From NCBI GenBank assembly GCA_965206975.1, contig OZ242253.1, positions 1,550,001 through 1,614,000 on the forward strand: a stretch of DNA of 64,000 nt, read 5' to 3'. This stretch comes from JAAXGI01 sp965206975. Its GTDB lineage: Bacteria > Gemmatimonadota > Gemmatimonadetes > Longimicrobiales > Gaopeijiaceae. A model generated the notes under the pieces. The model saw only the letters and a list, made by a program, of their open reading frames with translations. It was not told the origin of the DNA and ran no database searches. Both the position numbers and the translations under genes were made by a program. Numbering within the stretch: position 1 is the first letter of the stretch; the number at the start of each line of letters is the position of its first letter. Below, in pieces: positions 8,571 through 17,419 of this stretch.

Positions 8571-10417
8571 GTGGGGACCGGACCCGGGGCTTCCCCCGGC
8601 TCGAGCTGAAGCGCGTGGAGGTACCCGTAGAGCCCGCCCTCGGCGAGGAGCTCTTCGTGGGTCCCCCGCTGCACGACCTGGCCCCGGTCCATCACAAGGA
8701 TCTGCCGGGCACGCTGCACCGTCGAGAGGCGGTGCGCGATCACGAACGTCGTTCGGCCGGAGAGGAGGTTTCCGAGCGCTTCCTGGACGAGTCGCTCGGA
8801 CCCGGAGTCCAGGGCGGAGGTGGCCTCGTCCAAGATGAGGACCGGGGGATCCCGGAGGACGGCCCTCGCGATCGCGATCCGCTGCCGCTGCCCCCCGGAG
8901 AGCATCGTCCCCCGCTCTCCGACGAGCGTCTCGTACCCGTCCGGGAGCTCGAGGATGAAGTCGTGGGCGTGGGCTGCCCGGGCCGCCCTCTCGATCTCTT
9001 CGCTCGCCACCTCCCGCCCGAGCGCGTAGCCGATGTTCGCCCGGATCGTGTCGTGAAAGAGGACGGTCTCCTGCGAGACGATCCCGAGACCTTCCCGGAG
9101 GGAGCGGATCGAGAACTCGCGGATATCCACCCCGTCGACGAGGATCCTCCCGGAATCCGCCTCGTAGAGCCGGCCGAGGAGATCAACGACCGTCGTCTTC
9201 CCCGCGCCGGAGGGTCCGACAACGGCCGTCGCCGTCCCCGCCTCCACCCGGAAGGAGACGCCCTTGAGGACCTCGTCCTCCGGCCGGTACCCGAAGGAGA
9301 CACTCTCGAAGGCAATCTCCCGCTCGACCCCGGGGAAATGGCGGGCGGTGCTCTGGTCCCGGATCTCAATCGGCGCGTCGAGGAACTCGAAGGCCCTCTC
9401 GGCCGCCGCGAGCCCGGGCTGGATGATCGCGGGGAGCTTCCCCAAGTACTTGACGGGGGCGTAGAGCTTCATCGAGAGGGCGAGAAATCCGATGAAGTCC
9501 TCGGGCGAAAGCCCCGACCCGCTGAATACGAGCCGCGTCCCGTACCAGAGGATCACGACGGTCCCGAGTGCTCCGACGAGCTCAGTTACCGGATTTGCGA
9601 GTGCCCGGTAACGTTCCGTGCGGACGAAGTTCCTGAAGTACGAGCGGGTCAGGCGGTGAAAGCGTGCCTGCTCATGCGCTTCCGCCGAGGAGGCCTTCAC
9701 GAGCCGGATCCCGGCGAGCGTCTCCTGGAGGTGGCTGTTCACCTCTCCGGCAAGTTCGAGGACCTCCCGATCCCCCCGACGAACCCTCCGGAGGAGGGGC
9801 CCCCAGATTGCAAACACGCCCGGGAGGACGATCGTGGCCGCGAGGCTCAGCTGCCAGGAGATGAGGAGCATGAGGGAGGCGGCCGCGAGGAGCTCGAAGA
9901 CCGACGAGAGGATTTTTGCGAGCTCCTTCGTGATGAGCGTCCGAAGCTGTTCCACGTCGTGGGTCAGTCGGGAGACGATCTGCCCCACCCGCGTCTGGCC
10001 GAAGAAGACGAGATCCAGCTCGACCAAGTGATCGTAGACGGCGTCCCGCACGTCTCTCGTCGCCGACTGCTCGATCCATGCGACGAGGTAGATGCGGGTG
10101 AAGTCGAAGAGGTTCTTTAGGACAAAGACGGCGAGGATGAAGAAGATGATCCCCTGGATCGCCTCCTCGCGCGGCCCCTCGAGTTCTACGAAGCGACCCA
10201 GCGTCCCCTCGAGGAGGCGGTCGAGGAGGGCGCCGCCCGCCGGCTCGGCCTGCGCGGGGCCGGGTTCCTCCCCGGAGAAGAGCGTTCTCAGGAACGGGAT
10301 CAGGAGGGCGAGGGAGAAGGCATCGAGCGCGGCGAAGATCGAGGTGGCGAGAACAGCTAGCGCGAATACGCCGACGTAGGGCCGGAGGTAGGAGAGAATC
10401 CGGAGGTAGAGATTCAC
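8567..10417 (-). CDS. MsbA-like lipid ABC exporter (fused permease and ATPase)
   Basis: A 616-aa half-transporter that flips lipid A or a similar lipid across the inner membrane. The N-terminal six-helix permease occupies residues ~1-320. The ATPase domain carries Walker A GPSGAGKTT, signature LSGGQRQR, Walker B VLILDEATSALD and the switch His in VIAHRLS. The GTG at 10417 (MNLYLRILSYLRPYVG) starts right at the first helix; about 47 extra residues upstream look non-coding. It overlaps the downstream LpxL-type acyltransferase by four bases, a common lipid A pairing. Confidence 0.93.
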   Translation of the reverse strand: MNLYLRILSYLRPYVGVFALAVLATSIFAALDAFSLALLIPFLRTLFSGEEPGPAQAEPAGGALLDRLLEGTLGRFVELEGPREEAIQGIIFFILAVFVLKNLFDFTRIYLVAWIEQSATRDVRDAVYDHLVELDLVFFGQTRVGQIVSRLTHDVEQLRTLITKELAKILSSVFELLAAASLMLLISWQLSLAATIVLPGVFAIWGPLLRRVRRGDREVLELAGEVNSHLQETLAGIRLVKASSAEAHEQARFHRLTRSYFRNFVRTERYRALANPVTELVGALGTVVILWYGTRLVFSGSGLSPEDFIGFLALSMKLYAPVKYLGKLPAIIQPGLAAAERAFEFLDAPIEIRDQSTARHFPGVEREIAFESVSFGYRPEDEVLKGVSFRVEAGTATAVVGPSGAGKTTVVDLLGRLYEADSGRILVDGVDIREFSIRSLREGLGIVSQETVLFHDTIRANIGYALGREVASEEIERAARAAHAHDFILELPDGYETLVGERGTMLSGGQRQRIAIARAVLRDPPVLILDEATSALDSGSERLVQEALGNLLSGRTTFVIAHRLSTVQRARQILVMDRGQVVQRGTHEELLAEGGLYGYLHALQLEPGEAPGPVPT

Positions 10418-10508
10418 TTGGGGCCCCGGCCGGAGCACCGCCGCGTAGGCGATCCTCTTCTCTTCGAGAGCGCCCCGCCGCGCGTCCCTGGGGCGGTGGC
10501 CAAGGCGG

Positions 10509-11216
10509 CTACTCCATGCTGATCGTGTAGGGGAACCAGGCGGCGACGGACGTCCCATTCTCGCGGGCGGGATCGAAGCTCCACTCGGACGCTTCCCCCA
10601 TCAATCGCTCGTTGAAGGTCGCATCCGGAGTTGGGGGCTCGAGCCGCGTCGAGTCGGCCACGACCTCCCCGCGTTCGTCCACGAAGACCCAGATCTCGAT
10701 TCGACTCCCGCGGAGCTCCTCGTTCGTGGGGGGCAGGATGATCCCCCGGGGCCTCGGGGGGATGAGGCGGGAGCGGCCCACAAGCGCATTCCCCGCATTC
10801 CCGGTTCCGGCTCCGCCGGGGATCCCGACGCCCTGGAGATCCCCGGCGTCCCGGCCCGTGGTCGAGCCTACCCCGGCGTCCCGGATCTCGGGGAGCTCGA
10901 CAGCGAATTCGGCGGTGGGATCGGTCGCATTCAAATCGGGCACGGCGACCTCCACGCTCACGATGGGGAGGGCGGGACGCCGGATCGGCGCGGGCGGCGC
11001 GGAGGATAGGGGGATCACTGCCATCGTCCCGTCCGCCGCCCGCACGTCCCCGGTATCCGGGCCCGCGGCGTTCGTCGAGGGAAGCGGGACGAGCCCCCGC
11101 GGCCCGAAGAGGAAGACGAGGGCGTGGAGCGCGAGCGAGGCGCCGAGACCCGCCCGCCAGATTCTCCGCTCGCGGATCCTTCGCTCGCGGACGTTCTCGT
11201 GGCGGTTTCGTGCCAT
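10509..11216 (-). CDS. TonB-like energy transducer
   Basis: A 235-aa protein: a short basic cytoplasmic tail (MARNRHENVRERRIRERR), one membrane segment (residues ~22-40), a long low-complexity periplasmic linker and a C-terminal TonB-type domain. The latter reads IEIWVFVDERGEVV, then ATFNERLMGEASEWSFDPA and a final TAWFPYTI-like strand (here VAAWFPYTISME). It transmits proton-motive force from ExbBD to outer-membrane receptors. The neighbouring window holds one TonB-dependent receptor at 13.7-15.9 kb, but no ExbB or ExbD is present here. Confidence 0.83.
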   Translation of the reverse strand: MARNRHENVRERRIRERRIWRAGLGASLALHALVFLFGPRGLVPLPSTNAAGPDTGDVRAADGTMAVIPLSSAPPAPIRRPALPIVSVEVAVPDLNATDPTAEFAVELPEIRDAGVGSTTGRDAGDLQGVGIPGGAGTGNAGNALVGRSRLIPPRPRGIILPPTNEELRGSRIEIWVFVDERGEVVADSTRLEPPTPDATFNERLMGEASEWSFDPARENGTSVAAWFPYTISME

Positions 11217-11485
11217 CCTGGCCTTCCCCGAGAAGTGCCTCCGGGGCCGGGTTTGCCCAGCCCCGGAGGCGCCGCCCCTCCCCCCGGGGATCCCGGCTCG
11301 GAGGCACGGCGCACCCCGACTTCTACGATTCGCGTGGGCGGGAGATCCCTGCCTCGCGAATCCTAACAGGATCGCGAGGCGGCGGGCCAACCCGCGGTAC
11401 CCTTCCCGGCCCCCAGCCGGGAGTTGCGTGACGCTGGGCCGGGCGGCAACTTCGGGTCCCTCCCACGCCGTTCGAGAGGCGCTTG

Positions 11486-12442
11486 ATGCGTTCGGATACC
11501 GCACTCGCGTCCGGGGACCCGCAGGGCATGGCCCGGCCCGGCACTCCCAACACGACAAGGCCATCGATGGATCGCCCCCGCCCCTCCCGTGCGCGCGCCT
11601 ACTACGAGCTGACGAAACCGGGGATTGCCCTCTTCGCCATGATGACGGCGGGCGCGGCCTACTACCTTGCGGCCGCCGGGAGCGCCGCGCTGATCGGTGC
11701 CTTCCACACCCTCCTCGGCACCGTGCTCGCAACGGCCGGGGCCCTGGCGCTCAACCAGTACCTGGAACGCGACCTGGACGCCCTCATGGAGCGGACCCGG
11801 GGCCGGCCCCTCCCCTCGGGCCGGCTCCGGCCGAGAGACGCCCTCCTCTTCGGCCTCCTCCTCGTCGTGGGGGGCGTGGCCCACCTCTGGGCGACGGTGG
11901 GCGCCCTCCCTGCCGTACTCACGATCGGCTCGGCAGTGGCGTACAACCTCGTCTACACGCCCCTCAAGTCGCGCTCGCACGCGGCGACGTTCATCGGCGC
12001 GGTTCCGGGCGCGATGCCCGCCCTCATCGGATGGAGTGCCGCTGCCGGCACGCTCGCCCCAGGCGCCTTTGTCCTCTTCGCGATCGCATTCGTGTGGCAG
12101 ATCCCGCACGTCCTCGCGCTAGCGTGGCTCCTTCGCGAAGACTACGCGCGGGCGGGCTTCCTCCTCTCCCCTCCCGCCGACGCCGAGGGGAAGATGATCG
12201 GCCGGCTGATGGGCTTGTACTCGGCGACGCTCCTCCTCGTGAGCCTCATGCCGACCGCCCTCGGGCTCACAGGATTCCTCTACCTCGTCGGCGCCTTCCT
12301 TCTCGGCGTTGGCTTCCTCTGGCGGAGCTTCCGCGCGTGGAGGGAGATGAGCCGCCGCGCGGTCCGGAGAGTATTTCTCGGATCGCTTGCCTATCAGCCG
12401 CTCCTTCTCGGGCTCATGGTGCTCGATACCGTTCGGCAGTGA
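11486..12442 (+). CDS. ctaB: haem O synthase (protohaem IX farnesyltransferase)
   Basis: A 318-aa UbiA-superfamily prenyltransferase that adds a farnesyl group to haem b to give haem O for terminal oxidases. The first Asp-rich motif is NQYLERDLDALMERTRGRP; the second region holds YTPLKSRSHAATFIGAVPGA, diagnostic of CtaB/CyoE. Multiple membrane helices run from residue ~45 to the end. ATG 11486 has GAGAGG six bases upstream. No oxidase subunit or ctaA lies beside it, so the rest of the oxidase is encoded elsewhere. Confidence 0.93.
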   Translation: MRSDTALASGDPQGMARPGTPNTTRPSMDRPRPSRARAYYELTKPGIALFAMMTAGAAYYLAAAGSAALIGAFHTLLGTVLATAGALALNQYLERDLDALMERTRGRPLPSGRLRPRDALLFGLLLVVGGVAHLWATVGALPAVLTIGSAVAYNLVYTPLKSRSHAATFIGAVPGAMPALIGWSAAAGTLAPGAFVLFAIAFVWQIPHVLALAWLLREDYARAGFLLSPPADAEGKMIGRLMGLYSATLLLVSLMPTALGLTGFLYLVGAFLLGVGFLWRSFRAWREMSRRAVRRVFLGSLAYQPLLLGLMVLDTVRQ

Positions 12443-12542
12443 GAAACCCCCGGTGGCGGCTGCGGGCGGCGGCTGCGATCCCGTTGCCGTCGGTAGCGCA
12501 TGCGCGCGGAACCCGAAGGCCGCCCCTCCACTAGCACGAGAG

Positions 12543-13619
12543 ATGCTCCCCCTTCTGCCAGCCTCGATGCTGCGACGCATCGCCCTCGTGACGCTGGTCG
12601 CAGGCGGCCTCCCCGCACTCACCCTGTCCGGGTCCGTCGCCGCGCAGCTCCCCGATCCGCTCCCCGAACACTGGCTCTACGTCTGCCTCCAGGACGACGC
12701 GGCGATCGCGGTCGTGGACATGGACGCGCTCGAGACTGTCTCCGTCATCCGCCTCGACGCGCTCGGGTTCGGTCCGCGTGCCGCGCCGCACGATATCGCG
12801 GTCGCCCCCGACGGGCGCTACTGGTACGTTTCGCTCGTCGGCGAACACCGGGTGCTCCGTTTCGACGAGGAGAATCGGCTCGTCGGGAGCGTCGAGATCG
12901 AGACACCCGGGATGCTGAGACTTGCCCCTGCCGGTGACCTTCTTGCCATCACCCGCTCGATGAGCGCGGTGGATCCGCCGCGCTGGGTCGGGCTCGCGGA
13001 GACCTCCAGGATGGATCTCGAGGAGGTCGACGTCCTCTTCCCGCGGCCCCACGCGCTCGCTGTCCACCCGGAGGGGCGCTTCGCTTACACCGCGAGTCTC
13101 GCGATGAACCAGGTGGCGACAATCGACCTGGCTTCGGGACGCGTCGAGGTCACGGACACGCCGGGTCCGCCCCACGCCCTGGTTCAAATGGCGATCGCGG
13201 AGGACGGCCGAACGCTCCTCGCATCCGCCGAGCTCTCGGGCGAACTCCTCGTATTCGGGCTCGAGGACCCTTCGAGCCCGAGGCTCGTCACCTCGGTTCC
13301 CCTCGGGTCACGCCCCTTCGATCCGGCCTTCTCCCCCGACGGGGAGAGCGTCTGGGTCCCTCTCAAGGGGGCGGACGAAGTGGTAGTACTCGAGCGCGCC
13401 GGGTGGAGCGTCTTGGCGCGTATCCGGGGAGAGGGGATCCACGAGCCCCACGCCGTGGAGTTCTCGTCGGATGGGGGACGGGCCTTCGTCACGAACGCGG
13501 CCCCGGCGGGGGCCGCCGCGGCGCGGCTCGTGGTCGTCGATACTCGGACGCGCGACGTCGAGGCGTTGCTTTCCCTCGGCTCGAATCTCACCGGGATGGG
13601 GCGGAGGGGAGCGCGGTAG
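12543..13619 (+). CDS. secreted YncE-like beta-propeller protein
   Basis: A 358-aa exported protein. The signal peptide is hydrophobic and ends AAQLPDP (cleavage near residue 36). The rest is a series of ~45-residue propeller blades with repeated 'VAPDGRYWYVS', 'VHPEGRFAYTAS', 'FSPDGESVWVPL' and 'FSSDGGRAFVTN' strands. This is the YVTN/YncE or lactonase-like architecture; no catalytic residues can be assigned. The two candidate ATGs are 12543 and 12567, and the first is used. It faces the TonB receptor gene convergently across a strong hairpin. Confidence 0.85.
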   Translation: MLPLLPASMLRRIALVTLVAGGLPALTLSGSVAAQLPDPLPEHWLYVCLQDDAAIAVVDMDALETVSVIRLDALGFGPRAAPHDIAVAPDGRYWYVSLVGEHRVLRFDEENRLVGSVEIETPGMLRLAPAGDLLAITRSMSAVDPPRWVGLAETSRMDLEEVDVLFPRPHALAVHPEGRFAYTASLAMNQVATIDLASGRVEVTDTPGPPHALVQMAIAEDGRTLLASAELSGELLVFGLEDPSSPRLVTSVPLGSRPFDPAFSPDGESVWVPLKGADEVVVLERAGWSVLARIRGEGIHEPHAVEFSSDGGRAFVTNAAPAGAAAARLVVVDTRTRDVEALLSLGSNLTGMGRRGAR

Positions 13620-13662
13620 GGGGTTGGGGGAGATGCGGTGCGGGGGGGGGGGGTGCCCCGGT

Positions 13663-13723
13663 CCCCGCCCGCCACGCGAGCCCGGGTCCCGTCGAGGGCC
13701 CGAGCTCGCGGTGGCGGGCGGGG
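13663..13723. terminator. bidirectional hairpin terminator between convergent genes
   Basis: An 18-base arm at 13663-13680 pairs with 13705-13723 (one bulged G), with a GC-rich loop. It lies exactly between two converging genes and can serve both strands. It lacks a clear T-run, so its strength as an intrinsic terminator is inferred. Confidence 0.7.
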
Positions 13724-13732
13724 AGGTCGCTC

Positions 13733-15871
13733 CTACCGGGAGAGGGAGAGCGTGCCCCCGAGGTAAAGGGCCCGGCTCGGGCCCGGCTCGTAGTACCGGC
13801 CTCCGAAGGCGTTGATCGTCACGGCGGAGACGTACGTTTCGTCCGTGAGGTTCTGCACTCCGGCGAAGGGGGAGAGCTGAATCCCGCCGAGCGGAATCGC
13901 GCTCGCCCCGACGCGGAGATCGAAGAGGGTGTAGCTGTCCGCGTACGGTGCCTCGTTGGAGTCGTTGACGGGCACCTCGCCCCGGTAGTCGGTTCCGAGC
14001 TCGACGAACCAGTCCGAAGGGCCGAGACGCACGCTGGCCCGGAGCTGCTGCGGGGCGAGGCCGGGGACGTCGTTTCCGGAGAGATCGTTCCCGCGGACGG
14101 TGTAGTCGTCGAAGACCGCGTCCGTGTAGCTGTAGGAGAACTGGCTGCTGAGAAGGTCGTGGAGCCGCGCCCGGAACGTCAGCTCGGCGCCGTTTCGTGT
14201 CGACTTCCCGGCGTTCCTCCAGTAGGTGAGATCGTCGGCGTTCCGGAAGGAGATGAACTCGTCCTCCAGCTTCGTCGTGAAGACTGCGACCTCGTAGGCG
14301 ACGCGGTTGTTGAGGCTCCCCCGGACGCCGGCCTCGAGGGTGCGGCCCCGCTGGGGATCGAGGTCGGGGTTGAACCCGCCTGACCGATCCTCCTGGTTCC
14401 CGAGCTGCTGGGCGGTCGGGGTCTGGAAGGAGGTCGCGAAGTTCGCGAAGAGATTGACGGCGGAGGCCGCGGCAAGGTGGATCCCGACCGTGGGGTTCCA
14501 GGCGTCGAGCCGACGGCTCCCAGAGTCGTCGAGGTTCCCCTCGGAGACGGGGAAGAGATCGTCCACCTCGAATCGGGTGTTGTCGTACCTGAGCCCGCCG
14601 ACCAGGTTCACCCGCTCGCCGAGGCCGAGGGAGGCCTGCGTGAAGAGGCCGGTGCCCCGGACAGACTCGGTCTGGTTCTGCAGGAGTGCGTCGGGTTGCC
14701 CGCCAGAGCTTCTAAATTCCCGACGGTCGTCATTCTGCAGGTCAAGATCGATGCCGCCGAGGAAGTGGAGGCCCCGCTCACCGGGCCCGCGCGTTCCCGC
14801 CAGTGTGAGGCGGGCGCCGCCGGCGCGCCGGTCCACGTCCACGACATCGGCGGGCAGCGGGTTCAGGAAGTCCCTGGCCACGCCGTAGACCGAGGCCTCG
14901 GCAGTGAGTCCGCCTACGAGGCCGTCCCAGCTGACGCCGAGCTGGCTCTGCTGGACCTCCTTTCGCGTCTGGAAAAAGGTATACGTCCCCCAGACCTGAT
15001 GGGGGTCCTCCTCGAAGGCGGCGAGGGGGAGCGCGCCCGGGTTCTCGGCGTCGAGATCCATGTGGGTCACGGTGATCCCGAGCTCACCCCCGGCGAGGGG
15101 CTGCTCGATTCGGCCGTTCACGTGGAAGCGCTCGGCCGTACCGTACGGGTCCCCGTCCCCGGTGGTGCGGTATCCCCCGTAGCCGAGCCGGTTCAGGCTC
15201 ACGAGGTAACCGGTCTCGTTGACCGTGCCCGATGTCGTGCTCTGGACGCGAAGCAGCCCGTCCGTCCCGCCCACCGTCGTGAACTCCTCCCGGAGCGAGG
15301 TGCCCGCGGGAATCTCGGTCTCGAAGAGGAGGACGCCGCCCGCTGCGTTCCCGTAGAGGGCAGCTCCCGGACCGCGCAGTGCCTCGACCCGCCCGAGCGA
15401 CCCGATATCCACGTGGTCAAGGGTGGACTGCCCGTCGGGGAGCGTCGCCGGGATCCCGTCCACGACGACCCGGATGTCGCGAACCCCGAACTGCGCCTGC
15501 GCCCCGTATCCGCGGATCGAGATCCGCTCGCCCACCGCGTAGTTGAACCGGTTCTGCACCTGCACGCCGGGGAGGTTCTCGAGCGCGTCCTTTAGGAACA
15601 TCCCGGTTTTCCCCTGCCGGAGCTCCACCTCCCCGGCGACGGAAACGGCGTAGGGCGAGCTTCCTACCTGGAAGGGGGTCTTGAGCACGGAAACAGTGAG
15701 GGCGTCCAAATCGTAACGCGGGACCGAGTCCGCCGCCGGCGTCTGTGCGGCAAGCGAGGCTGCCGGGAGGAGGAATGCCGAGGCGACCCCAAGCAAGAGG
15801 GTCCGAAGCGTGCGGCGGACAGCGCCGGAGGCGAGGACCCGGTGCCGTAGATTCACATCGATTCGGTACAT
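13733..15871 (-). CDS. TonB-dependent outer-membrane receptor
   Basis: A 712-aa receptor. The signal peptide runs to about residue 42 (LPAASLAAQ). A plug domain follows with YDLDALTVSVLKTPF as TonB box region, LKDALENLPGVQVQNRFNY, RISIRGYGAQAQFGVRDIRV and GPGAALYGNAAGG. The 22-strand barrel fills the rest and ends YLGGTLSLSR. Such receptors import siderophores, haem, cobalamin or similar ligands using TonB. The fine substrate cannot be read from the sequence. It stands alone, divergent from the NAD regulator, and its TonB partner may be the one at 10.5 kb. Confidence 0.93.
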   Translation of the reverse strand: MYRIDVNLRHRVLASGAVRRTLRTLLLGVASAFLLPAASLAAQTPAADSVPRYDLDALTVSVLKTPFQVGSSPYAVSVAGEVELRQGKTGMFLKDALENLPGVQVQNRFNYAVGERISIRGYGAQAQFGVRDIRVVVDGIPATLPDGQSTLDHVDIGSLGRVEALRGPGAALYGNAAGGVLLFETEIPAGTSLREEFTTVGGTDGLLRVQSTTSGTVNETGYLVSLNRLGYGGYRTTGDGDPYGTAERFHVNGRIEQPLAGGELGITVTHMDLDAENPGALPLAAFEEDPHQVWGTYTFFQTRKEVQQSQLGVSWDGLVGGLTAEASVYGVARDFLNPLPADVVDVDRRAGGARLTLAGTRGPGERGLHFLGGIDLDLQNDDRREFRSSGGQPDALLQNQTESVRGTGLFTQASLGLGERVNLVGGLRYDNTRFEVDDLFPVSEGNLDDSGSRRLDAWNPTVGIHLAAASAVNLFANFATSFQTPTAQQLGNQEDRSGGFNPDLDPQRGRTLEAGVRGSLNNRVAYEVAVFTTKLEDEFISFRNADDLTYWRNAGKSTRNGAELTFRARLHDLLSSQFSYSYTDAVFDDYTVRGNDLSGNDVPGLAPQQLRASVRLGPSDWFVELGTDYRGEVPVNDSNEAPYADSYTLFDLRVGASAIPLGGIQLSPFAGVQNLTDETYVSAVTINAFGGRYYEPGPSRALYLGGTLSLSR

Positions 15872-16128
15872 GGTGTTCCCGTGGTCGAAGTCGGAGAGCG
15901 AAACCTCTGAATATCAAAATATGGCAATCCGGGGGCCACGTTCCAAGACCTGCATCTCCATTCGCCTCGTCGGCGAGCGCCCGGTTTCGGCCCGGGAAGC
16001 GGGGTTGCGGTCGGCCCGTTGTCCCCGCGTGCCCCTCCTTGGCCCGGCTCCCTTGTTCTCTGCTCCCCGATGGGTTACCCCTCGTCCCGGTGAGGCGCAG
16101 CCCGGTCAGATCAGGAGACGCAGGGGCC

Positions 16129-17130
16129 GTGGGCAAGGAATCCTCGATCGTCGTCGGCCTGAATGCCGTCATCGTTGCAGTGACCCGCGAGAGCCCAAGG
16201 ATCCTTACGATCTCCGCCTCGAGGGGGGCGGAGGGAGAGGTAGGGTGGGATCCCGCCGGGAACCTCGCGGACGTCCTCCCGTACGGTCCGCTCGATCCCG
16301 CGGCGGACCGGACGCTCGAACTCTCCCTTCGCGGGTGGGTGTCGGAGCGAACGGGGCTGGACGTGGGCTACGTCGAGCAGCTCTACACCTTCGGCGACCG
16401 CGAGAGGGCGACCGCGGGCGCGGGCCGGGTTCCCCGCGTCATATCGGTTGCCTACCTCGCCCTCGTGCGGGAGGAGCCGCCCCCCGACACCTCAAGCGCC
16501 CGCTGGCGGGACTGGTATACCTTCTTCCCGTGGGAGGATCGGCGGGAAGGCTTGCCGCGGATCGTCTCGGAGACGATCCGGCCGGCGCTTGAGGCGTGGG
16601 TCCTAGAGGCTGTGGTTGGCCCGTCCCGGAGCGAACGCCTCGAGCGGGCGGGGATCGCCTTCGGGTTGTCCGGTTCCTCGTGGGATCCGGACCGGGTCCT
16701 CGAGCGCTACGAGCTCCTCTACGAAGTCGGGCTCGTCCGGGAGTCGATCCGGGACCGGGGTGGCCAAGGTTGCCCCAGTCCCGCGGCCGGACTCGGCCGG
16801 CCGATGCATGCGGATCACAGGAGGATCCTCGCCACGGGGCTCGGCCGGCTGCGGGGGAAGCTCCGCTACCGGCCCGTGATCTTCGAGCTCCTCCCGCCCT
16901 CCTTCACGTTGACGCGGCTGCAGCGCGTCGTTGAGGCGCTCGTGGGGATCCGGCTGCACAAGCAGAACTTCAGACGCTTGGTCGAGCGGGGCGGCCTCGT
17001 TGAGGGGACGGGCCGGATGGACGCAGAGACGGGAGGGCGGCCCGCGGAGCTCTACCGCTTCCGAAGGGAGGTGCTTCGGGAGCGCCGGGCGCCTGGGGTC
17101 GGCTTCCCTGGAGCCGATTCGAGGGCCTGA
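16129..17130 (+). CDS. NadQ-like NAD regulator (inactive Nudix domain plus winged helix, COG4111 type)
   Basis: A 333-aa protein from GTG 16129 (AGGAG 11 bases upstream). Residues ~5-165 form a Nudix-like domain: VVGLNAVIVAVTRESPRIL, TLELSLRGWVSERTGLDVGY and QLYTFGDRER. The Nudix box lacks the catalytic REUxEE acids (here LRGWVSERTGL), so it should bind a nucleotide ligand rather than cleave one. The C-terminal ~110 residues, with FELLPPSFTLTRLQRVVEAL and KQNFRRLVERGGLVEGTGR, form a winged helix. This is the layout of NadQ, described by comparative genomics in alphaproteobacteria as repressor of NAD synthesis. The next genes are nadA and nadB, which fits well. Confidence 0.82.
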   Translation: MGKESSIVVGLNAVIVAVTRESPRILTISASRGAEGEVGWDPAGNLADVLPYGPLDPAADRTLELSLRGWVSERTGLDVGYVEQLYTFGDRERATAGAGRVPRVISVAYLALVREEPPPDTSSARWRDWYTFFPWEDRREGLPRIVSETIRPALEAWVLEAVVGPSRSERLERAGIAFGLSGSSWDPDRVLERYELLYEVGLVRESIRDRGGQGCPSPAAGLGRPMHADHRRILATGLGRLRGKLRYRPVIFELLPPSFTLTRLQRVVEALVGIRLHKQNFRRLVERGGLVEGTGRMDAETGGRPAELYRFRREVLRERRAPGVGFPGADSRA

Positions 17131-17328
17131 GGGTCGGTGTGTCGTCCCAGCTGCATCCGGGCGGTGGCGGTATACCCTCGGAAGTGGACCGGGCACCCCG
17201 CCGGGAGGGGTATCTCCGGACTCGACGCCGTCGCCCCCCCCGCCGAGTAGATTTCACGCTCGGCGACCGCCGGAGGTCCGGTCGGCAATCACGGTGTCCC
17301 CGTCCTCGGCGGGTGCGGGGGTCGGTTC

Positions 17329-17358
17329 TTGACGGAAAGGCACTTTGGCGCCTACGTT
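17329..17358 (+). promoter_or_regulatory. candidate promoter of nadAB
   Basis: TTGACG (17329-17334), an 18-base spacer and TACGTT (17353-17358). The form TTGAC-N18-TAnnnT recurs before the cytochrome c lipoprotein and the serine-glyoxylate aminotransferase in this window. The start site would fall near 17364, upstream of the palindrome at 17389. Confidence 0.6.
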
Positions 17359-17388
17359 AAGTGAGGCGTCGATTCTTCTTCGCCCACA

Positions 17389-17407
17389 TATACTCAAAAT
17401 GAGCATA
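17389..17407 (+). promoter_or_regulatory. palindromic operator candidate for the NadQ-like regulator
   Basis: TATACTCA-AAA-TGAGCATA: two 8-base half sites, 7 of 8 positions complementary, around a 3-base centre. It lies about 30 bases downstream of the predicted nadA promoter and 12 bases before the preferred nadA start, where a bound repressor would block transcription. It is AT-rich in GC-rich surroundings. Assignment to the regulator encoded next door is inference. Confidence 0.65.
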
Positions 17408-17419
17408 ACGGGGCACGAG

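Noticed and set aside
8615..10120. Long plus-strand open frame
   Set aside because: Shadow of the MsbA-like exporter on the opposite strand, with no recognisable fold or ribosome site.
15911..15922. ATAT-CAAA-ATAT palindrome between the TonB receptor and the NAD regulator
   Set aside because: Short and AT-only; not similar enough to the nadA palindrome to call an operator.
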